This document shows, one piece after another, positions 25,400 through 31,673 of a DNA stretch of 41,370 nt. A program made the position numbers and the translations under genes. Numbering within the stretch: position 1 is the stretch's first letter; every line of letters starts with the position of its first letter. Source of the stretch: a virus; the IMG/VR virus record IMGVR_UViG_3300025319_000044, positions 1 through 41,370 of that record; one strand, 5' to 3'. A model generated the notes under the pieces. That model was given only the letters and a program-made list of their open reading frames with translations. It searched no databases and was not told where the DNA came from.

Positions 25400-25765
25400 T
25401 TAAAAATTATTTATAAACTCTATCGCCTCGTCAGAGCCTTTACATATTCGTGCAGAAACATTTGGAACCATATTTAGAGCTGTAATCCAGTCTATTTGTT
25501 CTTGAGGAGTACTGCTTCCTTTAATACGTTTCATTTCTATAAATACAAGTTTTTCTTTTATGATAATCAGTAAATCTGGTAGTCCTGCTCGCAACCCAGT
25601 ATCTTTATTTTTTCTTTTTTGATTCCAACTTGTTGTGTATGTTGAGTTTGGAATCGCTGTGAACTTTAGATTTTTTAACTCTAGGTATTGTACTACTGCT
25701 ATTTGTTCTTGATCCTCCAGTGGACAAGTGAAACGGACACGCTTTTTCTTCTGTACAAGAGACAT
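25400..25765 (-). CDS. VRR-NUC domain nuclease
   Basis: A 121-residue protein. It has the PD-(D/E)xK signature of the VRR-NUC family: GLRAGLPDLLI (Asp of PDL near residue 65) and VFIEMKR (Glu and Lys near 76-78), with an upstream EDQEQIAVVQYLE helix (about residues 17-29) carrying the first Glu. Phage members are thought to cut branched DNA such as Holliday junctions, clearing replication products before packaging. It is in the early arm near the recombination genes. Length is normal for a stand-alone phage copy. Confidence 0.8.
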   Translation of the reverse strand: MSLVQKKKRVRFTCPLEDQEQIAVVQYLELKNLKFTAIPNSTYTTSWNQKRKNKDTGLRAGLPDLLIIIKEKLVFIEMKRIKGSSTPQEQIDWITALNMVPNVSARICKGSDEAIEFINNF

Positions 25766-25807
25766 AGTATTTAAATTCTATAGGTGATTCTTTATCTTCA
25801 CACTTAT

Positions 25808-26275
25808 TTATTTTAAATTAGCAAATTTACCGTAAAATTCTACACAAGCATCCTGATATGCTTCTCCAGCCTTTTCTCTGGTATCGAAAAATCCTAGATG
25901 AATCCGTCTACCGTTAAAGGAAATTCTTGATCTAAACTTTCCTTTATCTATATAAACGCCTTTGAATCCGCTAGTATTGTTTTTATTTTTACAACTATTC
26001 ATTTGGTTTTGAGTATTTGTACAAAATCTAAGATTACTTCTTCGATTATTTAAACCATCTCTATCAATATGGTCTATCATAAGTTCTTTTGGTGGTTTCA
26101 TAATTTCTCTATGTAGTCGAACAGTTGTTGTAGACCCATCTTTTTTACTGGTAGTCTTTTGCGCATAAAACGTATTTCCGTCTTTTACTGCGCACCACGT
26201 ATATTTATTGAACACTTCAAAATCTTCGTTATCAACGAGTGTATATTTATTTTGTGTAAGTTTAATCTTTTTCAT
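25808..26275 (-). CDS. HNH endonuclease with AP2 DNA-binding domain
   Basis: A 155-residue protein. The central HNH nuclease (about residues 55-92) contains LHREIM, then LMIDHIDRDGLNNRRSNLR, with the two histidines and the Asn of the family. The C-terminal AP2 domain (about 101-154) contains GFKGVYIDKGKFRSRISFNG and ends HLGFFDTREKAGEAY. This is the usual free-standing homing endonuclease build in phages. The first codon overlaps the upstream stop (TATGA). A truncated relative lies at 23373-23615. Confidence 0.88.
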   Translation of the reverse strand: MKKIKLTQNKYTLVDNEDFEVFNKYTWCAVKDGNTFYAQKTTSKKDGSTTTVRLHREIMKPPKELMIDHIDRDGLNNRRSNLRFCTNTQNQMNSCKNKNNTSGFKGVYIDKGKFRSRISFNGRRIHLGFFDTREKAGEAYQDACVEFYGKFANLK

Positions 26276-26598
26276 ACCCAGGTTTTTAAAATATTTTCTA
26301 AGTATTTTTTTCTTTGTATCCAGTCAAACTTTGGACAGTTTTTTAAAAGCCACTCTCGGTGCAATGTGATACTCCACAACTCACTCCATAAACTCCCTAT
26401 TCGTGTGATAGAACCGAGCCCATTACCAAGGTGATGTTTTCTACAAAGCGGGACGACTATGTCTGCAATTTGGCGACCCCGATACTGTAAACTGTGTTGC
26501 CATGTAATATCTGTTTCAGGGCAATTTGGTACGCAACACTTATCGAAAAACTTATTCTTCTGATTCTCCTCTTTTACTTTTTGGCTTATTCTCTGCAT
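26272..26598 (-). CDS. HNH-like zinc-finger protein
   Basis: A 108-residue protein. Residues about 21-60 hold CCVPNC, then WQHSLQYRGRQI, then PLCRKHH: two cysteine pairs flanking a histidine, as in HNH-fold phage proteins. The C-terminal helical part (SELWSITLHREWLLKNC) may bind DNA. Catalysis is possible but the canonical Asn is not obvious. It overlaps a 48-codon ORF upstream by 47 bases and the downstream HNH/AP2 gene by four. Confidence 0.6.
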   Translation of the reverse strand: MQRISQKVKEENQKNKFFDKCCVPNCPETDITWQHSLQYRGRQIADIVVPLCRKHHLGNGLGSITRIGSLWSELWSITLHREWLLKNCPKFDWIQRKKYLENILKTWV

Positions 26599-26698
26599 AG
26601 GATTCTTTGAGTAACTTTTTACAACAAATCATTGCTATTGTTTCTGTTTTACAAACTGGACAACGCTTAAACTTTGTTTTCTTCTTTATCTTTTCCAT
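26552..26698 (-). CDS. Zinc-ribbon-like microprotein (48 aa)
   Basis: A basic 48-codon ORF with CPVC (13-16) and CC (25-26) and a Lys/Glu-rich tail. Starts in the context AAATATG. It overlaps both neighbours out of frame (32 bases upstream, 47 downstream), so it is compactly packed. Support is the cysteine pattern shared with many small genes in this arm. Not named. Confidence 0.5.
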   Translation of the reverse strand: MEKIKKKTKFKRCPVCKTETIAMICCKKLLKESYAENKPKSKRGESEE

Positions 26699-26855
26699 AT
26701 TTCAATTGATTAACTTTTCTCATCGCTTCTCTTTGTTTTTGTCGTCTTTCTTCGGTCCAACCTAACTTACCCATTGCCGACATTTCCTCTTTTGTCTTTG
26801 GATTTTTCTTCCATTTTACTTTGGCCATTATCTGTGCGTGTTTATTTGCTTTCAT
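26667..26855 (-). CDS. Small basic protein, possible DNA-binding (62 aa)
   Basis: A 62-residue protein rich in Lys, Arg, Met and Gln (KVKWKKNPKTKEEM, then GWTEERRQKQREAMRKVN). The pattern resembles the short helical NUMOD-type or ribosome-like nucleic-acid-binding motifs accompanying homing endonucleases, but I cannot assign a family. It precedes two HNH-type genes. Confidence 0.5.
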   Translation of the reverse strand: MKANKHAQIMAKVKWKKNPKTKEEMSAMGKLGWTEERRQKQREAMRKVNQLKYGKDKEENKV

Positions 26856-26866
26856 AATCTTTCATA

Positions 26867-27223
26867 TTAACTTTTATCTTTCAAAAATGTATCAACTAAA
26901 TCCCAATATCTTATAATCTTATTTCCCATTTGTTCATAATATGTATCGTGGTCTATTCCTTGTTCGTTAGAGGCTATATACGCCCTGTTACGCATCTTTT
27001 GTGAGATAGATGACTTCTTTGTACCTTTGAATACTTTATCACCTTTTTGAAGCTCTAAATGACTTGTAAACTTTGCCTTGTGGGTAAAGTCGAACCCCTC
27101 TCCATTACTTGCCTTTTCAATTTTCTCTATAGTTATTATACCAGCAAAAGTGTATTCGTTGTCTATTTCAAGTGATTCTGGAATTGAACATTTGTCTGTT
27201 ATGCGCAAGTAGTGCTGATTCAT
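26867..27223 (-). CDS. Hypothetical protein next to SSB (118 aa)
   Basis: A 118-residue protein whose first half is beta-rich (YTFAGIITIEKIEKASNGEG) and second half helical and basic. It starts two bases after the SSB stop, so both are cotranslated or at least cotranscribed. It may assist the annealing protein and SSB in recombination; this is inference from location. No motif recognised. Confidence 0.6.
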   Translation of the reverse strand: MNQHYLRITDKCSIPESLEIDNEYTFAGIITIEKIEKASNGEGFDFTHKAKFTSHLELQKGDKVFKGTKKSSISQKMRNRAYIASNEQGIDHDTYYEQMGNKIIRYWDLVDTFLKDKS

Positions 27224-27225
27224 AT

Positions 27226-27648
27226 TTAAAATGGTATATCCTCAACTTTTATCTCTCCAACTGGATTCCCAAAATCTGATACTTCTCCATTAAACTCCTT
27301 TGCTATTTCTTTTACAATTTCAGCATTTTCTTGTGGTCTTGCATTCAATTTTCCAATAATAATATCAAGTTTTGTTTCAATTCTTTGAAGCAATAAAAGT
27401 TTTTTATCTGGACTTGATTGAGTATTTTCATTAACAGCCCAGTTGAAATATTCTCCATTAGGAATAATATCAATATCTATAACATCTCCAGCACTCCATG
27501 TTTTTGTCATAGCATCTCCAAAACCAGAGAGCCATACATCTTTTTGTAGATTATTTGAGAAGACTTGCAAGCGGCATGAAATAAAAGATTTTCCTGTATT
27601 TTTTCCAACTTTGTTTTCGTTTACGATTCCTTTGAGTGTAACTTGCAT
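27226..27648 (-). CDS. ssb: Single-stranded DNA-binding protein
   Basis: A 140-residue protein. Residues 1-75 fit an OB fold (MQVTLKGIVNENKVGK, then SFISCRLQVFSNN and DVWLSGFGDAM). The middle is a linker region, and the C-terminus ends VEDIPF, the acidic amphipathic tip by which SSB proteins recruit replication and repair partners. It should coat single-stranded DNA during phage replication and recombination. It lies directly downstream of the ERF-type annealing gene. The OB part is divergent, but the tail is a strong sign. Confidence 0.78.
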   Translation of the reverse strand: MQVTLKGIVNENKVGKNTGKSFISCRLQVFSNNLQKDVWLSGFGDAMTKTWSAGDVIDIDIIPNGEYFNWAVNENTQSSPDKKLLLLQRIETKLDIIIGKLNARPQENAEIVKEIAKEFNGEVSDFGNPVGEIKVEDIPF

Positions 27649-27651
27649 ATT

Positions 27652-28092
27652 TTAGAATTTATTTTGAGTAATAGGTTGTGTGATTGGTCGTGGAGCGTGG
27701 CTTTTATCTGGATTTTCTTTTTTCTCGCTTGCTTTATTTCCGTCATCGTCCTCAGCTTGAAGTAGGAAAAATGATTGTAGTGAATATCTGCGAAAGTATG
27801 TTATAGCACTCCCCATTTTTTGTGGGTCTATGTTTTCTGGTAACTGTACAAAACTTTTAATTTGGTCTCCACTTTCAATATCAATAATCAATGTTTCTAA
27901 AACTGACTTTCCTTCAACTGTTGCAATAGGTTGCATTACAACAACGCCATTTGCATTCAATACTGGTTTCAACTCTTCAAGCAATCCATTGATATCAAAG
28001 TATTTATTTTTGAAAAATGGGTTTGTTTCGTCTTTCTTAATTGCTTTTATTTCTTGTTGAATTTTCAGCAGTTTTGCGTATAATGCTTTCAT
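27652..28092 (-). CDS. ERF-family single-strand annealing protein
   Basis: A 146-residue protein with the ERF pattern: IKKDETNPFFKNKYFDINGL (residues 18-37), then LKPVLNANGVVVMQP and GSAITYFRRYSLQSFFLL (about 98-115), the last being a hallmark GxxxTYxRRY-type segment. Such recombinases anneal complementary single strands for phage recombination and genome circularisation. It stands with SSB in the early arm. A basic Pro/Lys-rich tail follows the core. Confidence 0.83.
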   Translation of the reverse strand: MKALYAKLLKIQQEIKAIKKDETNPFFKNKYFDINGLLEELKPVLNANGVVVMQPIATVEGKSVLETLIIDIESGDQIKSFVQLPENIDPQKMGSAITYFRRYSLQSFFLLQAEDDDGNKASEKKENPDKSHAPRPITQPITQNKF

Positions 28093-28099
28093 ATAATTA

Positions 28100-28297
28100 T
28101 TATAAAATACAATCTACCTCTGTACACTTGAAATGACCACTATGTACATTCTTTGATAATTCCGTACATTCGTATTCACTCACAATCGCTTTTGCTTTTT
28201 CATATTCTGCACGTTCTATTTTTCTTTTTGTAATTGGTGGAACGTTTTTCCAACCACCCCATATTGTACTTTCTAAAAGTCTCATTGCATTCCCCAT
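28100..28297 (-). CDS. Hypothetical early protein (65 aa)
   Basis: A 65-residue protein with helical central part (KRKIERAEYEKAKAIVSEYE) and three cysteines in the last third. Starts at TTATATG. It lies just upstream of the ERF gene on the same transcript. Not recognised. Confidence 0.5.
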   Translation of the reverse strand: MGNAMRLLESTIWGGWKNVPPITKRKIERAEYEKAKAIVSEYECTELSKNVHSGHFKCTEVDCIL

Positions 28298-28315
28298 ATA
28301 ATTATGATTATTGAG

Positions 28316-28456
28316 TTAAATATGTTCGTGACAGGCGGAACAGAATCCATAATCTGTTTTCCACGCACCACAACATTCTGAAAGCTCTAGTGCTTCAAAT
28401 TTTTCCTCCATACTTGTATTGTCGGATTGAATTTCGTCTTGTAATTCTTGATTCAT
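28316..28456 (-). CDS. Zinc-ribbon microprotein (46 aa)
   Basis: A 46-codon ORF with an acidic N-terminal helix, then CCGAWKTDYGFCSACHEH (residues 28-45). This CC-GA-x-CxxC arrangement is common among small phage zinc ribbons. Starts in the context AAATATG. A possible promoter lies 10 to 40 bases upstream. Function unknown. Confidence 0.62.
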   Translation of the reverse strand: MNQELQDEIQSDNTSMEEKFEALELSECCGAWKTDYGFCSACHEHI

Positions 28457-28458
28457 AT

Positions 28459-28656
28459 TTACAAAGTTATACTATTTTCTTTTAACTTTTTGTCAAATTC
28501 TTCTTGAAGAAAAAACATAAGTCTTTGTATTTCTGCAGTGTCTAAGTTATCAGCGATTGCATTGGCTACTTCTGAAAGTGAAATACCTCCTTGACTATAT
28601 GCTTGTGTTACGTTTGTTTGTACTGCTACCCAAAGATTCATTTGTTCTTCTGACAT
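28459..28656 (-). CDS. Hypothetical early protein (65 aa)
   Basis: A 65-residue, acidic, all-helical protein (NLDTAEIQRLMFFLQEEFDK). Its length and lack of cysteines set it apart from the ribbons around it. Starts at ATATG inside a TGATATG context. Not recognised. Confidence 0.5.
   Translation of the reverse strand: MSEEQMNLWVAVQTNVTQAYSQGGISLSEVANAIADNLDTAEIQRLMFFLQEEFDKKLKENSITL
28466..28496 (-). promoter_or_regulatory. Possible sigma-70 promoter inside the leftward arm
   Basis: On the minus strand TTGACA (28496-28491) is followed after 19 bases by TATAAC (28471-28466). The -35 is perfect, but the spacer is two bases too long. It would start transcription just before the 46-codon zinc-ribbon gene and could boost SSB and ERF expression. 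Weak support. Confidence 0.3.
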
Positions 28657-28667
28657 ATCATTAGAGA

Positions 28668-28787
28668 TTATTTATTTTTTAACTTATTTTCTAACATTAT
28701 GATGAGTTGTCTTTGGACTTCACATTTCTCTTCGAGAACTCTGATTATTTGTTCTTGTAAAGCTTCAACACTTGAAAAAGTTTCCAT
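28668..28787 (-). CDS. Small helical protein (39 aa)
   Basis: A 39-codon ORF predicted as one long amphipathic helix or coiled coil (VEALQEQIIRVLEEKCEVQR). It starts four bases after the lysozyme-like gene's stop and is followed by another helical gene. Not recognised; could be a chance ORF, but packing favours a gene. Confidence 0.45.
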   Translation of the reverse strand: METFSSVEALQEQIIRVLEEKCEVQRQLIIMLENKLKNK

Positions 28788-28791
28788 AGAA

Positions 28792-29352
28792 TTATTTTTT
28801 AATAACTTGGTTACACACAAATTCGTGTTGTCTACCTTGCATAGTAAGTTTTATTGCAAATTTTGTACTGCACTCTACTGAGAATGCACACTCATTTGAT
28901 ACTTCTTTATGCCAGTAGTCACTAATCATAAATAAACCTCGGTCTGTACTTGTCTTCGGATTATTTCCTTTTGTATTTGTAAGTTTCGGATTAAGAGAAC
29001 TTTCACATTTTGCAATTTTTACCAACCAATCTGGCCATTTGAAGTTTTCTTCTTTTGCAATTCTTCGGATTGCCCGTTCAACACTTTCACCAGCATTTGC
29101 ACTCTTTGTTTGTATAGTCGGGATTCCCAGTATATTTTCTACTTTTGATATTTCTTTTGCTTGAGCTTTTTGTATGAATTGATGTGAGAATATTGTTCGT
29201 GGAGTGAGACTTGCAATATATCGTTGTGTATATTGGTCTATGGCTCCAAAGGCACATACTGCTACTACGAATACCACAATTAAGATTTTCCAGTATAAAT
29301 ATTGTTTTTTGATTGCCTTAGTTATGTAAACTCTTTTTGTGCGATTTTTCAT
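28792..29352 (-). CDS. Membrane-anchored lysozyme-like / lytic transglycosylase
   Basis: A 186-residue protein. A basic N-terminus is followed by a transmembrane helix at about 21-38 (WKILIVVFVVAVCAFGAI) and a linker. A lysozyme-fold domain starts near residue 100, with catalytic Glu117 in IAKCESSLNP, then DRGLFMISDYWH and CAFSVECSTKFA, which are standard transglycosylase-like segments. Cys116 is next to the Glu, and a Cys pair near 155-160 could form a disulfide outside the membrane. It should act on peptidoglycan from the outer face of the membrane. It lies among early genes, far from the late lysis cassette, which is odd for an endolysin. Confidence 0.75.
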   Translation of the reverse strand: MKNRTKRVYITKAIKKQYLYWKILIVVFVVAVCAFGAIDQYTQRYIASLTPRTIFSHQFIQKAQAKEISKVENILGIPTIQTKSANAGESVERAIRRIAKEENFKWPDWLVKIAKCESSLNPKLTNTKGNNPKTSTDRGLFMISDYWHKEVSNECAFSVECSTKFAIKLTMQGRQHEFVCNQVIKK

Positions 29353-29372
29353 ATTTGTATTTATATTAGTTT

Positions 29373-29534
29373 TTAATCTTCATCTAGGATTTGAAGCCTT
29401 GATACTTCGATTGTCGCTTTACGCCATTTTTCTTTTGGAAGTTTGCCTGTTCTCATGTCGAGATATAGTTGTTGTTTTGTTTTACCGTATTTTTTAGAAT
29501 ATTGGTAAACACTTATCCATTTTTCTTCTGTCAT
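29373..29534 (-). CDS. Excisionase-like small HTH protein (53 aa)
   Basis: A 53-codon ORF reading WISVYQYSKKYGKTKQQLY from residue 6, the shape of a MerR/excisionase-like winged helix (helix, turn, recognition helix). It starts at ATATG, between the lysozyme-like gene and the HNH gene. It may be a small transcription factor or recombination-directing protein; no integrase is present in the window, which favours a regulator. Confidence 0.55.
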   Translation of the reverse strand: MTEEKWISVYQYSKKYGKTKQQLYLDMRTGKLPKEKWRKATIEVSRLQILDED

Positions 29535-29535
29535 A

Positions 29536-29958
29536 TCATTTCGTAAGTATTAACATTATTTCTTGTAAACTTTCTTCTGTAGTCGTTATATCGAATGTGA
29601 TATATGGATAATTTATTCTGTTCATCACCCATTTACGAGCTAATAACTTAATTTTTAAACCAGCTCGTATTCCATACCCTAACCCGTTTAACTCTTTTTC
29701 AGACCAATGCGGTAAATCGATAATTCTTTTGTATTTTATACTAAGTCTACCCTGTATATATTCCCGCTTGTCTTCTAGTCTTTCAAAAACTTTATTGCCT
29801 GCAATGTTGTTGCATTCTCGGCAAGCGGGGACTAAATTTTTTCTTGGTGTTTGTCTCAACGATCTTTTTCGTCTTCCAGGATGCATGTAAGTCCATGGTA
29901 CAAAAAGATCCATAGTATCCCCGAAACTCCCGCAATACACGCATTCCAATTTTGACAT
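29536..29958 (-). CDS. HNH endonuclease
   Basis: A 140-residue protein. Zinc ligands CVYC (6-9) and CREC (46-49), a histidine-containing strand (FVPWTYMHPGRRK, about 19-31) and NLVPACRECNNIAGNKVF (41-58) make an HNH core. The C-terminal half is basic and may bind DNA. It is the first gene downstream of the structured segment with two promoters, so it may be expressed early and strongly. It could be a homing enzyme or part of DNA packaging; free-standing HNH is safest. Confidence 0.72.
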   Translation of the reverse strand: MSKLECVYCGSFGDTMDLFVPWTYMHPGRRKRSLRQTPRKNLVPACRECNNIAGNKVFERLEDKREYIQGRLSIKYKRIIDLPHWSEKELNGLGYGIRAGLKIKLLARKWVMNRINYPYITFDITTTEESLQEIMLILTK

Positions 29959-29995
29959 ATATCGTTTAGATTAACATAGTGTAGATAACCTAGCT

Positions 29996-30025
29996 ATTAT
30001 ACACTATGTATCTATGTCGAGTCAA
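29996..30025 (-). promoter_or_regulatory. Sigma-70 promoter, leftward, before HNH gene
   Basis: On the minus strand TTGACT (30025-30020), spacer of 18, TATAAT (30001-29996). Both boxes are near consensus (5/6 and 6/6). Transcription would start near 29989, about 30 bases before the HNH gene's ATG. Confidence 0.65.
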
Positions 30026-30187
30026 CTTTTGTAAATGAACTATTTTCACACAAGGTGAACGATTTAAAAGGCTGTGTGCTTTCTAAGGGGAGAGGTAGTT
30101 ATCAGCTTGTCAGTGACACCACCTCTTCCTTTTCCAGCGATGAGAAAGTGCTAATCAGCTAACCTCTCTCTTCAACCTTACATACAT

Positions 30188-30216
30188 ACTATACCACATA
30201 TTTATCCACTTGTCAA
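30188..30216 (-). promoter_or_regulatory. Sigma-70 promoter, leftward, near consensus
   Basis: On the minus strand TTGACA (30216-30211), spacer of 17, TATAGT (30193-30188). This is the best promoter match seen in the window. It would drive the structured gene-free segment. The spacer includes a DnaA-box-like TTATCCACT (plus strand, about 30202-30210). Confidence 0.7.
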
Positions 30217-30249
30217 TAGCCTGCGTACGCTACGGTGTTGATAAGTTAT

Positions 30250-30360
30250 CTACGGACGCATATAGACATCTTTTGATAGACAAACAGGGCATCGAACGAG
30301 CATAGAGCCATCTTCGTCATCTAAAAAGGCTTGATTGCTTTGGCAGTGTTGGCAGGTCAT
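30250..30360 (-). CDS. Zinc-ribbon microprotein (36 aa)
   Basis: A 36-codon ORF with CQHC (3-6) and CPVC (24-27), a minimal zinc ribbon. Starts in the context AAATATG and overlaps the end of the 63-residue gene by 44 bases in another frame. Among the smallest of the paired-cysteine proteins in this arm. Confidence 0.55.
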   Translation of the reverse strand: MTCQHCQSNQAFLDDEDGSMLVRCPVCLSKDVYMRP

Positions 30361-30508
30361 ATTTGTTTTGTGTTATTTCGACTTCGAGATTTGTATCGTC
30401 ATATGATAAATACTCGGTGTCGTATGAGTAATAAGTAAATTTCTTTCCGTCTCGCCCTTTCAAAACTATCTTGTATGGAAAGTTAGGTTTTGAGTGAAAG
30501 TGAATCAT
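30317..30508 (-). CDS. Hypothetical early protein (63 aa)
   Basis: A 63-residue, aromatic, beta-rich protein (FTYYSYDTEYLSYDDTNLEV). Its ATG overlaps the upstream stop by four bases, supporting coupled translation. No family recognised; the last part overlaps a zinc-ribbon ORF in another frame. Confidence 0.5.
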   Translation of the reverse strand: MIHFHSKPNFPYKIVLKGRDGKKFTYYSYDTEYLSYDDTNLEVEITQNKYDLPTLPKQSSLFR

Positions 30509-30804
30509 AAAAACTTTTTATAATCTTCGCTAGTAAACCTCCTTCCAAATTCTAATGCGTTATCGTACATTTTTACAACTTTGTTGTATGTTTCAAGTTC
30601 TTTTACAGTAAGGTCTTGTTTGAATAATTTATGTTTAGCCGTCTCTAACATTGTTTCTCCAAAGTACATTCCGTGTTCAACTTGTGCTTTCGATAAATCA
30701 AACTCTAGTTTTCTTGAGTCTCGTATGTCGTCCTCTAAAACTTCTGTAAACAGCATTCTTCGTGCCGCTTCTTGTTCTGGTGTAAGGTCAAGGATGTCGT
30801 GCAT
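30505..30804 (-). CDS. Hypothetical protein following the helicase (99 aa)
   Basis: A 99-residue, highly charged helical protein. Start ATG at 30804 follows the helicase stop by one base (TAATATG); an in-frame ATG at 30825 would overlap the helicase. It could be a helicase loader or partner by position, since helicase neighbours in phages often are, but sequence gives no family. Confidence 0.55.
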   Translation of the reverse strand: MHDILDLTPEQEAARRMLFTEVLEDDIRDSRKLEFDLSKAQVEHGMYFGETMLETAKHKLFKQDLTVKELETYNKVVKMYDNALEFGRRFTSEDYKKFL

Positions 30805-30805
30805 A

Positions 30806-31669
30806 TTATATATAGCTTTTTTCAAACATAACTCCGTTGTGGAAGAGTTTCAACTTTCCAGATTTTCCTCGAACTCGATCTAGCTCGACTGAAAATATAG
30901 CTTCGTTTGTGAATGTTGCGACTGTGGACGACTCACTGGTTTTCTTGGGTGCTTCTGCGTTTGTACAACGATAAAGCATAAATACAACATCCGCCTCTTG
31001 TGTGATAAACGAGGAGTCGCGAATATCAGTCCAGTCAGGTACTTTGTTGTCTTTGATTTTTGCAATATGGCAGATAAGGATTATCGGTATTTCGAGAAGT
31101 ACAGCCATGCGTTTGATCTCACGAACGATCCCGCCGATAATGAACGACGTATTTTTGAAGTCTCGAAGTGGAAGCAAGAAGTGGAGATGATCAATAACCA
31201 CTAGTTTGATACCACGTTCTCTCTTAGCTTTGGCTATAGCCTCAAACATCCACAAATATTGTAATTCTCCGCCTTGCCTATGAAGATCAATGGGCATGAA
31301 AAGCGGTAGATCTGTTGGCGCGATAGGGCACTCGGAACGATCCATATCGTAAAACTTCTCAACTACCTCGTTGTTTCCCATCTCGTATGAAAAGAAAAGT
31401 GATGGTTGTTTATTCTTTGCCATTCGGTACATGATCGTTTGGGCAAAGGTGGTCTTCCCAGATTTTGTTGGAGCTGAGAGTACGTACAAGCGTCCATTCT
31501 CAAATCCACCAAATAAGTCATCAAGTTCTGCAAAGCCTGTTTTTATAGCAGGAGATTTTTCAGTTCTTAGCATTTCAATTGCAAGTTCCTGATAAGACTT
31601 TGTGCTGATAGGTACAACGCGGTCTAGTGTAACACCCTCTTTGAGAGATTTTTCAAGATATTCACTCAT
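30806..31669 (-). CDS. DnaB-type replicative helicase (RecA-like core only)
   Basis: A 287-residue protein with the C-terminal ATPase domain of DnaB helicases and no N-terminal domain. Walker A is APTKSGKT (66-73), the glutamate segment SYEM is at 94-97, Walker B is LVVIDHLH (Asp160), motif H3 is ILICHIAKI near 194, motif H4 is DIRDSSFITQEADVVFMLYR near 214, and the arginine finger segment DRVRGKSGK is near 265. It should unwind DNA at the phage fork, with the host replisome supplying polymerase. It follows the initiator-like gene by four bases, as in many phages. Confidence 0.87.
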   Translation of the reverse strand: MSEYLEKSLKEGVTLDRVVPISTKSYQELAIEMLRTEKSPAIKTGFAELDDLFGGFENGRLYVLSAPTKSGKTTFAQTIMYRMAKNKQPSLFFSYEMGNNEVVEKFYDMDRSECPIAPTDLPLFMPIDLHRQGGELQYLWMFEAIAKAKRERGIKLVVIDHLHFLLPLRDFKNTSFIIGGIVREIKRMAVLLEIPIILICHIAKIKDNKVPDWTDIRDSSFITQEADVVFMLYRCTNAEAPKKTSESSTVATFTNEAIFSVELDRVRGKSGKLKLFHNGVMFEKSYI

Positions 31670-31673
31670 ACAA

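Larger units (their letters stand above)
29959..30249 (-). ncRNA. Candidate structured RNA / long leader without a gene
   Basis: No convincing ORF is present in these 291 bases. Transcription from the promoter at 30188-30216 would begin near 30181 and run leftward. The RNA contains a long-range helix GAGAGG-TTA with UAAC-UA-CCUCUC, inside which lie GCUGAUUAGC and UGUCA-C-UGACA palindromes, and further on a UUCAC/GUGAA hairpin. The second promoter (29996-30025) gives a short leader to the HNH gene. It may be a regulatory or decoy RNA, or part of an origin, since DnaA-box-like sites (TTATCCACT, TTATCAACA) flank it. Confidence 0.4.
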
